Assembly (NCBI GenBank): GCA_016213065.1
Contig: JACRBV010000025.1
Location: 1 to 32,280 of the forward strand
DNA: 32,280 nucleotides
Origin: Deltaproteobacteria bacterium
GTDB lineage: Bacteria > UBA10199 > SPLOWO2-01-44-7
Direction of reading: 5' to 3'
Part shown: positions 1 to 7,124 of the stretch, piece by piece
Numbering within the stretch: the first letter of the stretch is position 1
How the letters are laid out: every line of letters begins with the position of its first letter
The notes under the pieces: model-generated
The model's input: only the letters and a program-made list of their open reading frames with translations
The model's database searches: none
Told to the model about the DNA's origin: nothing
Made by a program: the position numbers and the translations under genes

Positions 1-110
1 AATGTGTTCAGGATTACATTGAACGGTTTTACAACAACTGGCGCAGGCATTCGGCACTTGATTATAAGTGTCCGACTCAGTATGAGCGGGATTGTCCCGT
101 TGCCGCCTAA
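1..110 (+). CDS. IS3-family transposase (OrfB), C-terminal end only
   Basis: In the frame starting at base 3 the DNA encodes CVQDYIERFYNNWRRHSALD followed by a short tail and a TAA stop at 108-110. The pattern YIxxFYNxxRxHSALxY is the classic C-terminal end of the DDE integrase core of IS3-family OrfB transposases. The gene enters from the left window edge, so only about 35 residues are visible and the catalytic DDE residues lie outside. A typical IS end follows directly. The longer open frame across 4-543 is a chance fusion of shadow frame, IS end and recombinase. Confidence 0.85.
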   Translation, partial: CVQDYIERFYNNWRRHSALDYKCPTQYERDCPVAA

Positions 111-115
111 AAAAC

Positions 116-140
116 TGTCCAGTAAACCGGGGTCAGATCA
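116..140. repeat. Terminal inverted repeat of the IS3-family element (right end)
   Basis: The sequence TGTCCAGTAAACCGGGGTCA continues to GATCA six bases after the transposase stop. It starts TGTCC and, read inward on the minus strand, begins TGATCTGACCCC, as in many IS3-family terminal repeats. The matching left end is outside the window, so target duplication and exact boundary cannot be confirmed. The reading frame of the interrupted recombinase resumes right after base 140. Confidence 0.7.
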
Positions 141-141
141 C

Positions 142-543
142 CTTCCTGATTATCGGGGTGGTCATAGTCAGGTCAGTCCTCGTTTGCCTCATCAAAAGGA
201 GTACATCTTTTGTCATCAAAACGGTCAGAATATCAAAAGTTTTAAAGGGACCATTCGTTTTATCATGAGAAGGAATGGAATAACGGATGTAACCGCCCAT
301 GGTTTGAGAAAGACCTTTTGTAGTCAGTTGGGACGCTCTGGTGTGCATCCCAAGGTGGCTCAGAGGCTCATGGGACATTCCGATATCCGTTTAACAATGG
401 ATGTTTACACGGAGATCGGTGATGAGGACTTAAGAAATGCCGTAAACGCATTGCCTAGTATTGTGGAAATGAGATGCTCTCAACTGACTGTCATTAATGG
501 TCAGAAGGAATGTGGGGGGAGAACAGGACGAGAAAAAGTATGA
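142..543 (+). pseudogene. Tyrosine recombinase/integrase, C-terminal catalytic part, interrupted by IS3 element
   Basis: The frame encodes the C-terminal half of a tyrosine recombinase. Visible are HGLRK (catalytic HxxR, His at 298-300), LMGHSDIRLTMDVY with the GH histidine at 376-378, and the putative nucleophilic Tyr at 406-408. The N-terminal part with the box I Arg is missing because the IS3 end abuts it, so the gene is broken or its 5' part lies left of the IS. The stop codon TGA (541-543) overlaps the 3' end of tRNA-Thr, a common layout for tRNA-integrating islands and phages: the integrase sits at the attachment site, with the element extending left. Function, if intact, would be site-specific integration and excision. 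Confidence 0.8.
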
Positions 544-615
544 GCCAACGGGGAGAATCGAACTCCCGACCTGCGGTTTACGATACCGCTGCTCTACCGG
601 CTGAGCTACGTTGGC
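543..615 (-). tRNA. tRNA-Thr (anticodon CGT)
   Basis: The minus strand folds as a full cloverleaf. The acceptor stem is GCCAACG/CGTTGGC with discriminator T. The D arm contains TAGCTCAG..GGTAGAGC. The anticodon stem GCGGT/ACCGC closes loop ATCGTAA, giving anticodon CGT. The T arm is CGGGAGTTCGATTCTCCCG-like. CCA is not encoded. Its 3' end coincides with the stop codon of the recombinase fragment, so it is a likely attachment site. Confidence 0.93.
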
Positions 616-715
616 TTGAATGTTGTGGCGATATTATGGCGACGGATAGAATCAAAAACCACTGCATTTTGCAACTATTTGATTTTACAAGTCCAATTGC
701 CACAGTTTTTTTGAC

Positions 716-763
716 GAGCTTTTCATTACGAATGAGCTGCTCTACCAACTGAGCTATGTTGGC
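716..763 (-). pseudogene. Truncated tRNA-Thr (5' half only)
   Basis: On the minus strand GCCAACATAGCTCAGTTGG and the following bases reproduce the acceptor 5' strand, D arm and anticodon region of a tRNA-Thr, again with TTCGTAA (anticodon CGT). The sequence then departs from tRNA: there is no T arm and no 3' acceptor strand, and an A-rich stretch follows. It lies about 100 bp upstream of the intact tRNA-Thr, just past the hppA stop codon. It could be a remnant of an integration or deletion at a tRNA-Thr tandem. The 616-715 spacer shows no gene. Confidence 0.7.
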
Positions 764-765
764 CT

Positions 766-3207
766 TTATGCCAGCAGTTTTGCTGTGCGGGCTTGTGTTG
801 TTATCGCATTTTCTGAGGCGTTTGATTTGATTCTCATTTTATAGAACGACCTCCAAACGAAGAAAGTGCCGATCAGGAAGAAAATTGTTCCCACCCAGTG
901 AACATATTGAGCGGCTCCTTCGGAAATCGCGATTTCAACAGCCAGCAATCCAAACAACGTTGTGAATTTGATAATCGGATTCAAAGCCACGGAAGACGTG
1001 TCCTTATAGGGATCTCCCACTGTGTCGCCCACAACCGTTGCGGCGTGAAGGGGAGTTCCTTTTTCTTTCATCTCCACTTCAACGAGCTTCTTGGCATTGT
1101 CCCAAGCGCCGCCGCCATTGGCCATGAAAATTGCTTGATAGAGTCCGAATACGGCGATCGAAATAAGATAACCGACAAAGAATGTGGGACTAAAGCACGC
1201 GAAGGCCAGTGTGAAACAGAAAATCACGCCGAAGATGTTGACCATTCCGGCTTGCGCATATTGCGTGCAAATTTTCACCACTTCTTTGGAATCATGAATG
1301 GAGGCTTTGGTGGCTCCTTCGAGACGGATATTTTTCTTGATATATTCCACCGCGCGATAAGCACCGGTTGTAACGGCTTGCATGGAAGCTCCGGTAAACC
1401 AGTAGATCACCGCACCACCCGTGATAATTCCCAACAAAACATGCGGATCGATAATAGAAAGTTCCGCACCAATTTTTTCCCAATGGAAATGTTCTTTCAA
1501 AAGTAGAATGAGGGAAAAAATCATCGTGGTGGCTCCGATAACCGCAGTGGCAATCAACACGGGCTTCGCCGTTGCTTTAAATGTGTTGCCGGCTCCGTCG
1601 TTTTCTTCAAGGAAATGTTTTCCTTTTACAAAGTTGGGTGTGAAGCCGAAATCTTTTTGAACTTCCTGATTGATATTTGGAACTTGTTCAATGAGGGATA
1701 ATTCAAAAACAGACTGGGCGTTGTCGGTCACGGGACCATAGCTATCAACCGCGATGGTGACAGGTCCCATTCCCAAAAGACCAAATGCGACCAGACCGAA
1801 AGCGAACACGGTAGGATAACCCATGTAGGTTTCAAGGCCGTACTGACTGGCCAGAAAGGCAACAAACATGAGGCCGATAATGGAGATGCCTTTCCAAAAA
1901 CAGCTGAAATTTCCCGCAACGAGTCCGGAGAGAATGACCAATGATGCTCCGCCTTCTTTCCCGGCGCTCACAATTTCCTGAACGTGTTTGGAATGACAGC
2001 TGGTAAAAACTTTTGTGAGCTCGGGGATAATGGCGGCGGCCAATGTTCCGCAACTGATGATGATGGAAAGTGTGAGCCAGAGACTGCCATAGTTTGCGTG
2101 CAACAAAAGATAGCTGACACCAAATGTAACGCCAATCGAAATTAGAGAAGTAAGCCAGACCAGTTCAGTCAACGGAGCTTCGAAATTGAATTTATCTTTT
2201 TCTTTGAGGCGAATGGCCGTGACCACACTGTTGAGTGCGTAAGCACCAATGGATGTCAGGATCATCAAAACGCGCATTGCAAAAATCCAGATGATGAAAT
2301 CGGATTTGAATTGAGGCAGGACCGCCAACACAATGAAGGTGATTAACGCAACGCCCGTTACGCCATAGGTTTCAAAACCGTCCGCGGTAGGACCAACGCT
2401 GTCTCCGGCGTTGTCACCAGTACAGTCAGCAATCACGCCCGGGTTTCTGGCGTCGTCTTCTTTAATATTGAAAACGATTTTCATGAGGTCGGAACCGATG
2501 TCGGCGATCTTTGTGAAAATACCACCACAGATTCTTAAGGCGGAAGCACCGAGTGATTCGCCGATGGCAAAACCAATGAAGCAAGAACCGGCCGCAGTTG
2601 GATTTACAAAAAGAAGAATGGTCAGCATCATGATCAACTCAATGCAAATCAAGAGAACGCCGATGCTGATTCCTGCGCGTAAGGGAATTTTACAGACCCA
2701 ATATGGCTTTCCGCGAAGCGAAGCAAAAGCGGTGCGACTGTTGGCAAGCGTGTTGATTCGGATTCCAAACCAGGCGACGGAGAAAGAGCCCAGAATACCA
2801 ATCACCGACCAGCCAAGGATTGTCAAAACGCGATCGAGCGGCATGCCCAGCAGAGAATAAAAATAGTAGAAAATGCAGGCACCGATGAAGAGTTCCAGAA
2901 CAATCAGAAGTTTGGCTTGCTGGAAAAGATAGGTTTTGCATGTTTCGTAAATGATATTGGAAACTTCCAACATAGATTTATGAGCGGGGAGTCGTTTGAC
3001 TTTGAGATATTCAAACAGACCAAAAAGCATTCCCAAAATGCAAACTCCCAAACCGCCATACATCAAATCTCTTCCAAAAAAAGTTTTCCCGAAGAGAACA
3101 AACTGAGATGTCAGTTTCGGCAAAACCAGACTCGCTTCCCCTGCCGCGTGGGCAAATTGAGGGGCGAGGATCGCGGCCACAAAGACCAGCCAAAATTTCT
3201 TTATCAT
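766..3207 (-). CDS. hppA: Membrane-bound proton-translocating pyrophosphatase, divergent type
   Basis: The 813-residue polytopic protein couples PPi hydrolysis to cation pumping across the inner membrane. Family motifs present are GGIFTKIADIGSDL, EDDARNPGVIAD, TGDNAGDSVG, and the C-terminal GDTVGDPYKDTSS. The N-terminus (about 21 residues ending AHA) looks like a cleavable signal peptide, as some family members have. The position that separates K+-dependent (Ala) from K+-independent (Lys) enzymes reads GNTFKA, so a K+-independent H+ pump is likely. It departs from the usual DVGADLVGKVE stretch (here DIGSDLMKIVFN) and is longer than the usual 650-770 residues. That suggests the evolutionarily divergent mPPase group rather than the standard form. 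ATG follows AGGAGG at 8 bp. Confidence 0.93.
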   Translation of the reverse strand: MIKKFWLVFVAAILAPQFAHAAGEASLVLPKLTSQFVLFGKTFFGRDLMYGGLGVCILGMLFGLFEYLKVKRLPAHKSMLEVSNIIYETCKTYLFQQAKLLIVLELFIGACIFYYFYSLLGMPLDRVLTILGWSVIGILGSFSVAWFGIRINTLANSRTAFASLRGKPYWVCKIPLRAGISIGVLLICIELIMMLTILLFVNPTAAGSCFIGFAIGESLGASALRICGGIFTKIADIGSDLMKIVFNIKEDDARNPGVIADCTGDNAGDSVGPTADGFETYGVTGVALITFIVLAVLPQFKSDFIIWIFAMRVLMILTSIGAYALNSVVTAIRLKEKDKFNFEAPLTELVWLTSLISIGVTFGVSYLLLHANYGSLWLTLSIIISCGTLAAAIIPELTKVFTSCHSKHVQEIVSAGKEGGASLVILSGLVAGNFSCFWKGISIIGLMFVAFLASQYGLETYMGYPTVFAFGLVAFGLLGMGPVTIAVDSYGPVTDNAQSVFELSLIEQVPNINQEVQKDFGFTPNFVKGKHFLEENDGAGNTFKATAKPVLIATAVIGATTMIFSLILLLKEHFHWEKIGAELSIIDPHVLLGIITGGAVIYWFTGASMQAVTTGAYRAVEYIKKNIRLEGATKASIHDSKEVVKICTQYAQAGMVNIFGVIFCFTLAFACFSPTFFVGYLISIAVFGLYQAIFMANGGGAWDNAKKLVEVEMKEKGTPLHAATVVGDTVGDPYKDTSSVALNPIIKFTTLFGLLAVEIAISEGAAQYVHWVGTIFFLIGTFFVWRSFYKMRIKSNASENAITTQARTAKLLA

Positions 3208-3293
3208 TATAATGCCTCCTGTTTTGTTGGATCGTTGAAAACCGGTAGAAGGAATAGAAATTTACAGATTTTGTCAACTGCATTATGGGGGAA

Positions 3294-3342
3294 GGACTAT
3301 GGACCAAGGACAAGGGACCATGGACTATGGACCAAGGACTTA
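3294..3342 (+). repeat. Family-1 heptamer array, direct units only (7 units)
   Basis: Seven contiguous 7-bp units of form GGACNNN (GGACTAT, GGACCAA, GGACAAG, GGACCAT, GGACTAT, GGACCAA, GGACTTA) end two bases before the coaB ATG. Unlike most arrays in this window there is no inverted arm. The last unit gives AAGGAC about 6 bases before the ATG, which could serve as the ribosome binding site. Confidence 0.9.
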
Positions 3343-3344
3343 AG

Positions 3345-3998
3345 ATGAAGAAAATTTTGATTACCTCCGGACCCACACGGATGTCTCTTGATGCGATGCG
3401 GTTTATCAGTAATCGCTCAACAGGCCGCTTCGGGACTTTGATGGCGGAAGAGGCTCTCAAAAAGGGTGCCCGTGTTACCTTTATATATGGTGTGGGGAGT
3501 GAGACTCCAAAACCGCATCCTCGTTTAAAATTAATTGAGATTGAGACGAATAGGGATGTGGCCGATGCTTTGAAGAGGGAGTTGCGTCATCATTATAATG
3601 TATGCATTCACGCCATGGCTGTTTTGGATTTTCAGCCGGTGCTTGTGCGCAAAGGAAAAACAAAAACGAAAAACGGAATTTGGAATTTATGTCTGGTACC
3701 CACCCCCAAAATCATTAACCAAATTAAAAAATGGTCTCCCAAAATTTTATTGGTAGGATTTAAACTGGAGGTGGGAGTGAGCCAGAGCACTCTTTTAAAA
3801 AGTGCCCGCAATTTGCTTCGCCAAACCAAAGCCGATCTGGTTCTGGCAAATCAGCTGACCGAGGGTAAAGATGCAAATCATCCGGGTTACCTCCTCGATT
3901 CAGAAGGTAGCATCCTCGCCCGAGCTCGGGGAAAACAAAATTTGGCAAGATTGATTATTAAAGTGATTAAAAAATCTGGTTTACATCATAAAGTTTGA
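3345..3998 (+). CDS. coaB: Phosphopantothenate-cysteine ligase (CoaB) domain protein, stand-alone
   Basis: The 217-residue protein matches the CoaB half (DFP family) of the bifunctional CoaBC enzyme. This half joins cysteine to 4'-phosphopantothenate in coenzyme A synthesis. The N-terminus ITSGPTRMSLDAMRFISNRS is the hallmark nucleotide-binding start, with STGRFG following. The VGFKLE and DLVLANQL segments also match the family. No CoaC flavoprotein domain is fused or adjacent, so decarboxylation must come from elsewhere, or the protein is a CoaB paralogue. The ATG at 3345 is preferred because the frame upstream (from 3285) is only translated heptamer repeat and the family starts at the MKKILIT strand. 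Confidence 0.8.
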   Translation: MKKILITSGPTRMSLDAMRFISNRSTGRFGTLMAEEALKKGARVTFIYGVGSETPKPHPRLKLIEIETNRDVADALKRELRHHYNVCIHAMAVLDFQPVLVRKGKTKTKNGIWNLCLVPTPKIINQIKKWSPKILLVGFKLEVGVSQSTLLKSARNLLRQTKADLVLANQLTEGKDANHPGYLLDSEGSILARARGKQNLARLIIKVIKKSGLHHKV

Positions 3999-4020
3999 AG
4001 GTTAAGGGGAATCGAAATTT

Positions 4021-4106
4021 GCCGAGGTGTTGGAATGGTATACAAGGTGGTCTCAAAAACCACTGGGCTCCGGCCCGTGCGGGTTCAACTCCCGCCCTCG
4101 GCACCA
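4021..4106 (+). tRNA. tRNA-Leu (anticodon CAA)
   Basis: This is a class II tRNA with acceptor stem GCCGAGG/CCTCGGC and encoded ACCA end. The anticodon stem GTGGT/ACCAC closes loop CTCAAAA (anticodon CAA). A long variable arm (GGGCTCCGGCCC) and T arm GCGGG/CCCGC follow. It decodes UUG. hicA starts 18 bp downstream. Confidence 0.95.
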
Positions 4107-4124
4107 ATTAAAAATGGAAGCTTT

Positions 4125-4280
4125 ATGAAAGTTCGTGATATTATCAAACTCGTTGAAAAGAATGGATGGTTTTTAGTCCGAACAAGAGGGAGTCATAGAC
4201 AATATAAACATCCGGAGAAAGACGGACTCGTTACTATTGCGGCTCATTCCATGAGCGATGATTTGGCGCATGGTACTTGA
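4125..4280 (+). CDS. hicA: HicA-family toxin, C-terminus lost by a one-base deletion
   Basis: MKVRDIIKLVEKNGWFLVRT followed by RGSHRQYKHP is a textbook HicA mRNA interferase, a double-stranded-RNA-binding fold with the catalytic His in GSHRQY. The frame ends early at TGA 4278-4280, after DDLAHGT, giving 51 residues. Reading from 4277 in another frame gives LNSVLKQAGLKEVKQK and a TGA at 4325-4327. That is exactly the expected HicA C-terminus, and its stop would overlap the hicB start as ATGA. One missing T near 4277 therefore truncates the toxin. It is either a real inactivation or a sequencing or assembly error. A GGAAG site lies before the ATG. Confidence 0.85.
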   Translation: MKVRDIIKLVEKNGWFLVRTRGSHRQYKHPEKDGLVTIAAHSMSDDLAHGT

Positions 4281-4323
4281 ATAGTGTTTTAAAACAGGCA
4301 GGTCTGAAGGAGGTGAAACAAAA

Positions 4324-4539
4324 ATGAATCGATTTTTAATGATTGTTGAAAAAGCAGGACAAAATTATTCCGCTTATTCTCCCGATATTCCCGGATGTGT
4401 AGCTACGGGGGCAACGAGGGAAGAAGCTGAAAAAAATATGCATGAGGCCATACTGTTACACATTCAGGGTTTGAAAGAGGAGCACCAGCCCATCCCGGAA
4501 TGCAATTCTTTTGCTGAATATATTATCATCGCGGCTTAG
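4324..4539 (+). CDS. hicB: HicB-family antitoxin
   Basis: The 71-residue protein has the HicB partial RNase H-like fold: FLMIVEKAGQNYSAYSPDIP, GCVATGATREEAEKNMHEAI and a hydrophobic end. It should bind and neutralise HicA. No C-terminal DNA-binding helix-turn-helix or ribbon-helix-helix is present, so it is the short HicB form. GGAGGTG lies about 9 bases before its ATG. The start would overlap the restored hicA stop, which supports translational coupling in the ancestral operon. Confidence 0.88.
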   Translation: MNRFLMIVEKAGQNYSAYSPDIPGCVATGATREEAEKNMHEAILLHIQGLKEEHQPIPECNSFAEYIIIAA

Positions 4540-4587
4540 TCTTCAGCAATAAAACGCAAAACGTATACTCGAAACGTTGCCTAGGAA

Positions 4588-4812
4588 TTACTTCCTCTTC
4601 TTTTTCTTGGTTGTTTCTTCTTCTTCCGTTGCTGTGACTTTTACCGTGCCGTCGGCAATTTCGCGGAGGGCTGTTACCACCTCTTTGTTTTTGCATTCAA
4701 GAGTGGCGGTGGCTCCCTTATAAAGCATTTTGGCCCGTTTAGCGGCGGCATGGACCAAGGCAAACCGGTTTTCAACTTTCGTTAAACAATCTTCGACAGT
4801 GACTCGTGCCAT
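4588..4812 (-). CDS. rpoZ: RNA polymerase omega subunit
   Basis: The 74-residue protein begins [20 protein letters not shown] and continues with AAAKRAK, the conserved omega core that folds around the beta' C-terminus. The later part ends in an acidic run followed by a very Lys-rich tail (TTKKKKRK). AGGAGG lies 7 bases before the ATG. It is transcribed away from the sensor kinase, with a heptamer hairpin array in the shared 140-bp upstream region. It is a single gene here, not followed by spoT/relA within the window. Confidence 0.92.
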   Translation of the reverse strand: MARVTVEDCLTKVENRFALVHAAAKRAKMLYKGATATLECKNKEVVTALREIADGTVKVTATEEEETTKKKKRK

Positions 4813-4836
4813 GGAAACCTCCTTGATTGAAACGGT

Positions 4837-4908
4837 GGACTATGGACCATGGACCATGCACTTCGTCAATCAATAAATTGAAGGTCCATAGTCTACGGTC
4901 CATGGTCC
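4837..4908. repeat. Family-1 heptamer array, inverted pair
   Basis: Three direct units (GGACTAT, GGACCAT, GGACCAT; 4837-4857) are followed by 25 bp of linker and inverted units (GGTCCATAGTCTACGGTCCA, then TGGTCC; 4883-4908). The arms are complementary over at least 12 bases. The array sits in the divergent region between rpoZ and the histidine kinase. Confidence 0.88.
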
Positions 4909-4919
4909 GTTTTCAGGGC

Positions 4920-4939
4920 GTTTGACGGTCCGGTCAAAC
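4920..4939. repeat. Short inverted repeat upstream of the histidine kinase
   Basis: GTTTGAC and GTCAAAC form a perfect 7-bp stem around GGTCCG, 17 bp before the kinase ATG. It could be an operator or a hairpin in the 5' leader. No U-run follows, so a terminator role is unlikely. Confidence 0.5.
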
Positions 4940-4956
4940 TATGTTAACTCTGATTT

Positions 4957-6885
4957 ATGCCGATAAAACGCCTAGTTGACCTGACGTTACCTGAATACCG
5001 GAATCGTCATCTTTTTACTGCGCGTTTGAGGCTCGCCATTTTCGTCGGTTTTTGGATTTTTTATCTCTATTTTTTCCATCCCGTTCTGGATCAACTCAGA
5101 CCAGTCACCGCCATTGTCACGGCCTGTTTTGTTGTTACGACATTGGCCTATTTCTGCATTCTGAAAAACCGGTTTATCGGACTTTCTTTTATTTCTCACA
5201 TTCTTTCGGATTTGGTCACGATTACGGTCATTATCTATCTGACGGACGGACCCTATAGCGATTTTTTCACAATCTACCTTTTCTATGTTTTTATATGCGG
5301 TGTTTTTTACGACTATCTTTTAGCTCTTTTTGTTGCGTTGGGTTGCGGTATTTTTTACGGCGCCTTTCTTGCTCTCTGCCAGATGCAGGTGATTCCACCC
5401 CTTATTCTGGATTGGGGAAATCTCATCCCCGCTGAATCCCATTCTCCCCAGTATCATTATTTTTTCTGGGCTTCTTTTTCTCTGCTGACGGTTTATGGAG
5501 TCAAAGTGGCGAGTCATTTCGGCCAGCAGAGAGAGCGATCGTTGGAAGCGCGTAACAAAGAACTGACGGCGCTGGCGCATATGAGCTCTACGATCCGTTC
5601 CACCATTTCCGTTGAAAAAGTTTTGGAACAGATTTTGAAAGGGATTCAATCGGGACTCGATCTTAGTTTGTCGGTGCTTGTGTTGTTTGACCGACAGAAA
5701 AATCAGATCCGGTTTCTTCCGCCAAAAAATCATCCGGCCATCAAAAAAATTCTTCCTCTCTTGGGAGATAACAAAACAGATTTTGTTTTTCCGCTTGATG
5801 TGCCTGAAAATTCGGCACTGCAAGCTCTTTATCATCACCAAATTATTTTTCGAAAACAGTTGGAAGAGGTGCTCATTGGAATTCAGCCGCCTCTTGGCAA
5901 AGAGGTGATGCAACAGATACAAACAACGATCGGTTTTAAAAAAATTGTGGGAGTACCGCTGGTCGCGGAAAGTGAATTGCTGGGTGCGTTGATCGGTTGC
6001 ACGCCTTATGCGGTTGTCGATCCCCAAACAGTAACAACGCTGGAAGCTTTTGCCAATCAGGCGGCTTTGATTTTGGAAGCGGCTTTGTTGATTCAACGTC
6101 TTCGGGAAGCCAATACGAGTTTGAAAGAGGCAAACCGTGTGAAATCGGAATTTTTGGCTACGATGAGCCACGAGTTGCGCACTCCCTTGACTGCGATCAT
6201 CGGATTTTCGGAACTTTTGTTGGAGGGGGTGATGGGGCGTTTGACGCAGGAACAACAGGATAGTCTGCGCGAAGTTTTGAATAACGGTGCAACGTTGCTC
6301 GATCTAATCAACAATCTGCTCGATATGGCGAAGGTTGATGCCGGGAAAATGACCCTTGAAATACAGCCCTTTAATCTTCCCGAACTTTTACAGCGCCTGA
6401 CTCAAACTATCTCTTCTTTGATGCAAAGAAAAAATCTCACACTCAAACTTAATCTTCCAAAAGATGTGTCACCTTTTCGGGCGGACGAGAAAAAAATCCA
6501 GCAGGTCCTGTTAAATCTGCTTTCCAATGCCATCAAATTTACTCCCGAAGGGGGAATAATTGAAATCGATTTGAAATGTCATGGCGGTCCCAACTGGCTC
6601 GATGCAGTCCCGTGGAGTTCCAAAATAATAAAACAATCCCTTTTTGCCAATGGAGCTGTTGAGCTTTCCGTGGTAGACAATGGTATCGGTATCAAACAGG
6701 AAAATTTAACGAAAGTATTTGAAATGTTTTCACAGGGGGACAGTTCTGTAACAAGAAGTCATGGCGGAACAGGTTTGGGACTGACTTTGGCAAAACAGTT
6801 TGTGGAATTGCATAGGGGTGTGATTTGGGTGGAGAGCGAAGTGGGGAAGGGAACGAAATTCACAGTAATACTGCCAATCAGTTGA
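4957..6885 (+). CDS. Membrane-bound sensor histidine kinase with GAF-like domain
   Basis: The 642-residue protein has hydrophobic segments over about residues 25-185 that suggest five or six membrane helices. A GAF-like sensory region follows at about 205-380 and a short coiled linker. HisKA carries EFLATMSHELRTPLTAIIGF, with phospho-acceptor His405. The HATPase_c domain shows the N box (LNLLSNAIKF, Asn524), G1 (VDNGIGI) and G2 (GGTGLGLTLAKQF). It lacks a receiver or HPt domain, and no response regulator is next to it, so it is an orphan kinase whose partner is unknown. The ATG at 4957 lacks an obvious strong ribosome site. What it senses cannot be told from sequence. Confidence 0.9.
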   Translation: MPIKRLVDLTLPEYRNRHLFTARLRLAIFVGFWIFYLYFFHPVLDQLRPVTAIVTACFVVTTLAYFCILKNRFIGLSFISHILSDLVTITVIIYLTDGPYSDFFTIYLFYVFICGVFYDYLLALFVALGCGIFYGAFLALCQMQVIPPLILDWGNLIPAESHSPQYHYFFWASFSLLTVYGVKVASHFGQQRERSLEARNKELTALAHMSSTIRSTISVEKVLEQILKGIQSGLDLSLSVLVLFDRQKNQIRFLPPKNHPAIKKILPLLGDNKTDFVFPLDVPENSALQALYHHQIIFRKQLEEVLIGIQPPLGKEVMQQIQTTIGFKKIVGVPLVAESELLGALIGCTPYAVVDPQTVTTLEAFANQAALILEAALLIQRLREANTSLKEANRVKSEFLATMSHELRTPLTAIIGFSELLLEGVMGRLTQEQQDSLREVLNNGATLLDLINNLLDMAKVDAGKMTLEIQPFNLPELLQRLTQTISSLMQRKNLTLKLNLPKDVSPFRADEKKIQQVLLNLLSNAIKFTPEGGIIEIDLKCHGGPNWLDAVPWSSKIIKQSLFANGAVELSVVDNGIGIKQENLTKVFEMFSQGDSSVTRSHGGTGLGLTLAKQFVELHRGVIWVESEVGKGTKFTVILPIS

Positions 6886-6889
6886 TAAC

Positions 6890-7114
6890 GGGTGCCTCTA
6901 GAACCCCGATTGTCATCCTGAACACATTCGCTTCGCTCAGTGTAAACTCCGTGAAGGATCTACTTGATAACAAATTGGATTCTTCGCAGAGTTTACCCTG
7001 AGCCCGAGCAGATTCTTCGCAGAGTTTACCCTGAGCCCGAGCAGATTCTTCGCTCCGCTCAGAATGACAAAGCGAAGGGCTCAGAATGACAAAGCGAAGG
7101 GCTCAGAATGACAA
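6890..7114. repeat. MITE-like dispersed repeat, copy A (with internal tandem repeats)
   Basis: The stretch begins with a GGGTGCCTCTAGAACCCC-type end, then the dispersed-repeat core TGTCATCCTGAACACATTCG. Within it a 33-bp unit starting GATTCTTCGCAGAGTTTACC occurs twice, and a 22-bp unit starting GGGCTCAGAATGACAAAG occurs nearly three times. Its reverse complement is near-identical to 30978-31180. It fills the gene-less 240 bp between the kinase and gspC. No coding potential is seen. Confidence 0.85.
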
Positions 7115-7124
7115 ATAGAGTTTT

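Noticed and set aside
4-543. Single 179-residue open frame from the left edge
   Set aside because: It joins a shadow frame of the IS3 transposase tail, the IS end and the real recombinase fragment. The transposase is in another frame (stop at 108-110).
510-752. 80-residue open frame over the tRNA-Thr region
   Set aside because: It is the sense reading of an antisense tRNA gene plus spacer and has no homology.
4035-4124. N-terminal extension of hicA into tRNA-Leu
   Set aside because: The open frame starts inside a clear tRNA gene; the HicA fold begins at ATG 4125.
5320-6255. 311-residue open frame antisense to the histidine kinase
   Set aside because: It is a shadow; the kinase motifs fix the coding strand.
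6890-7114. CRISPR-like array from the tandem units upstream of gspC
   Set aside because: The units are adjacent without unique spacers, and the block matches a dispersed repeat elsewhere in the window.
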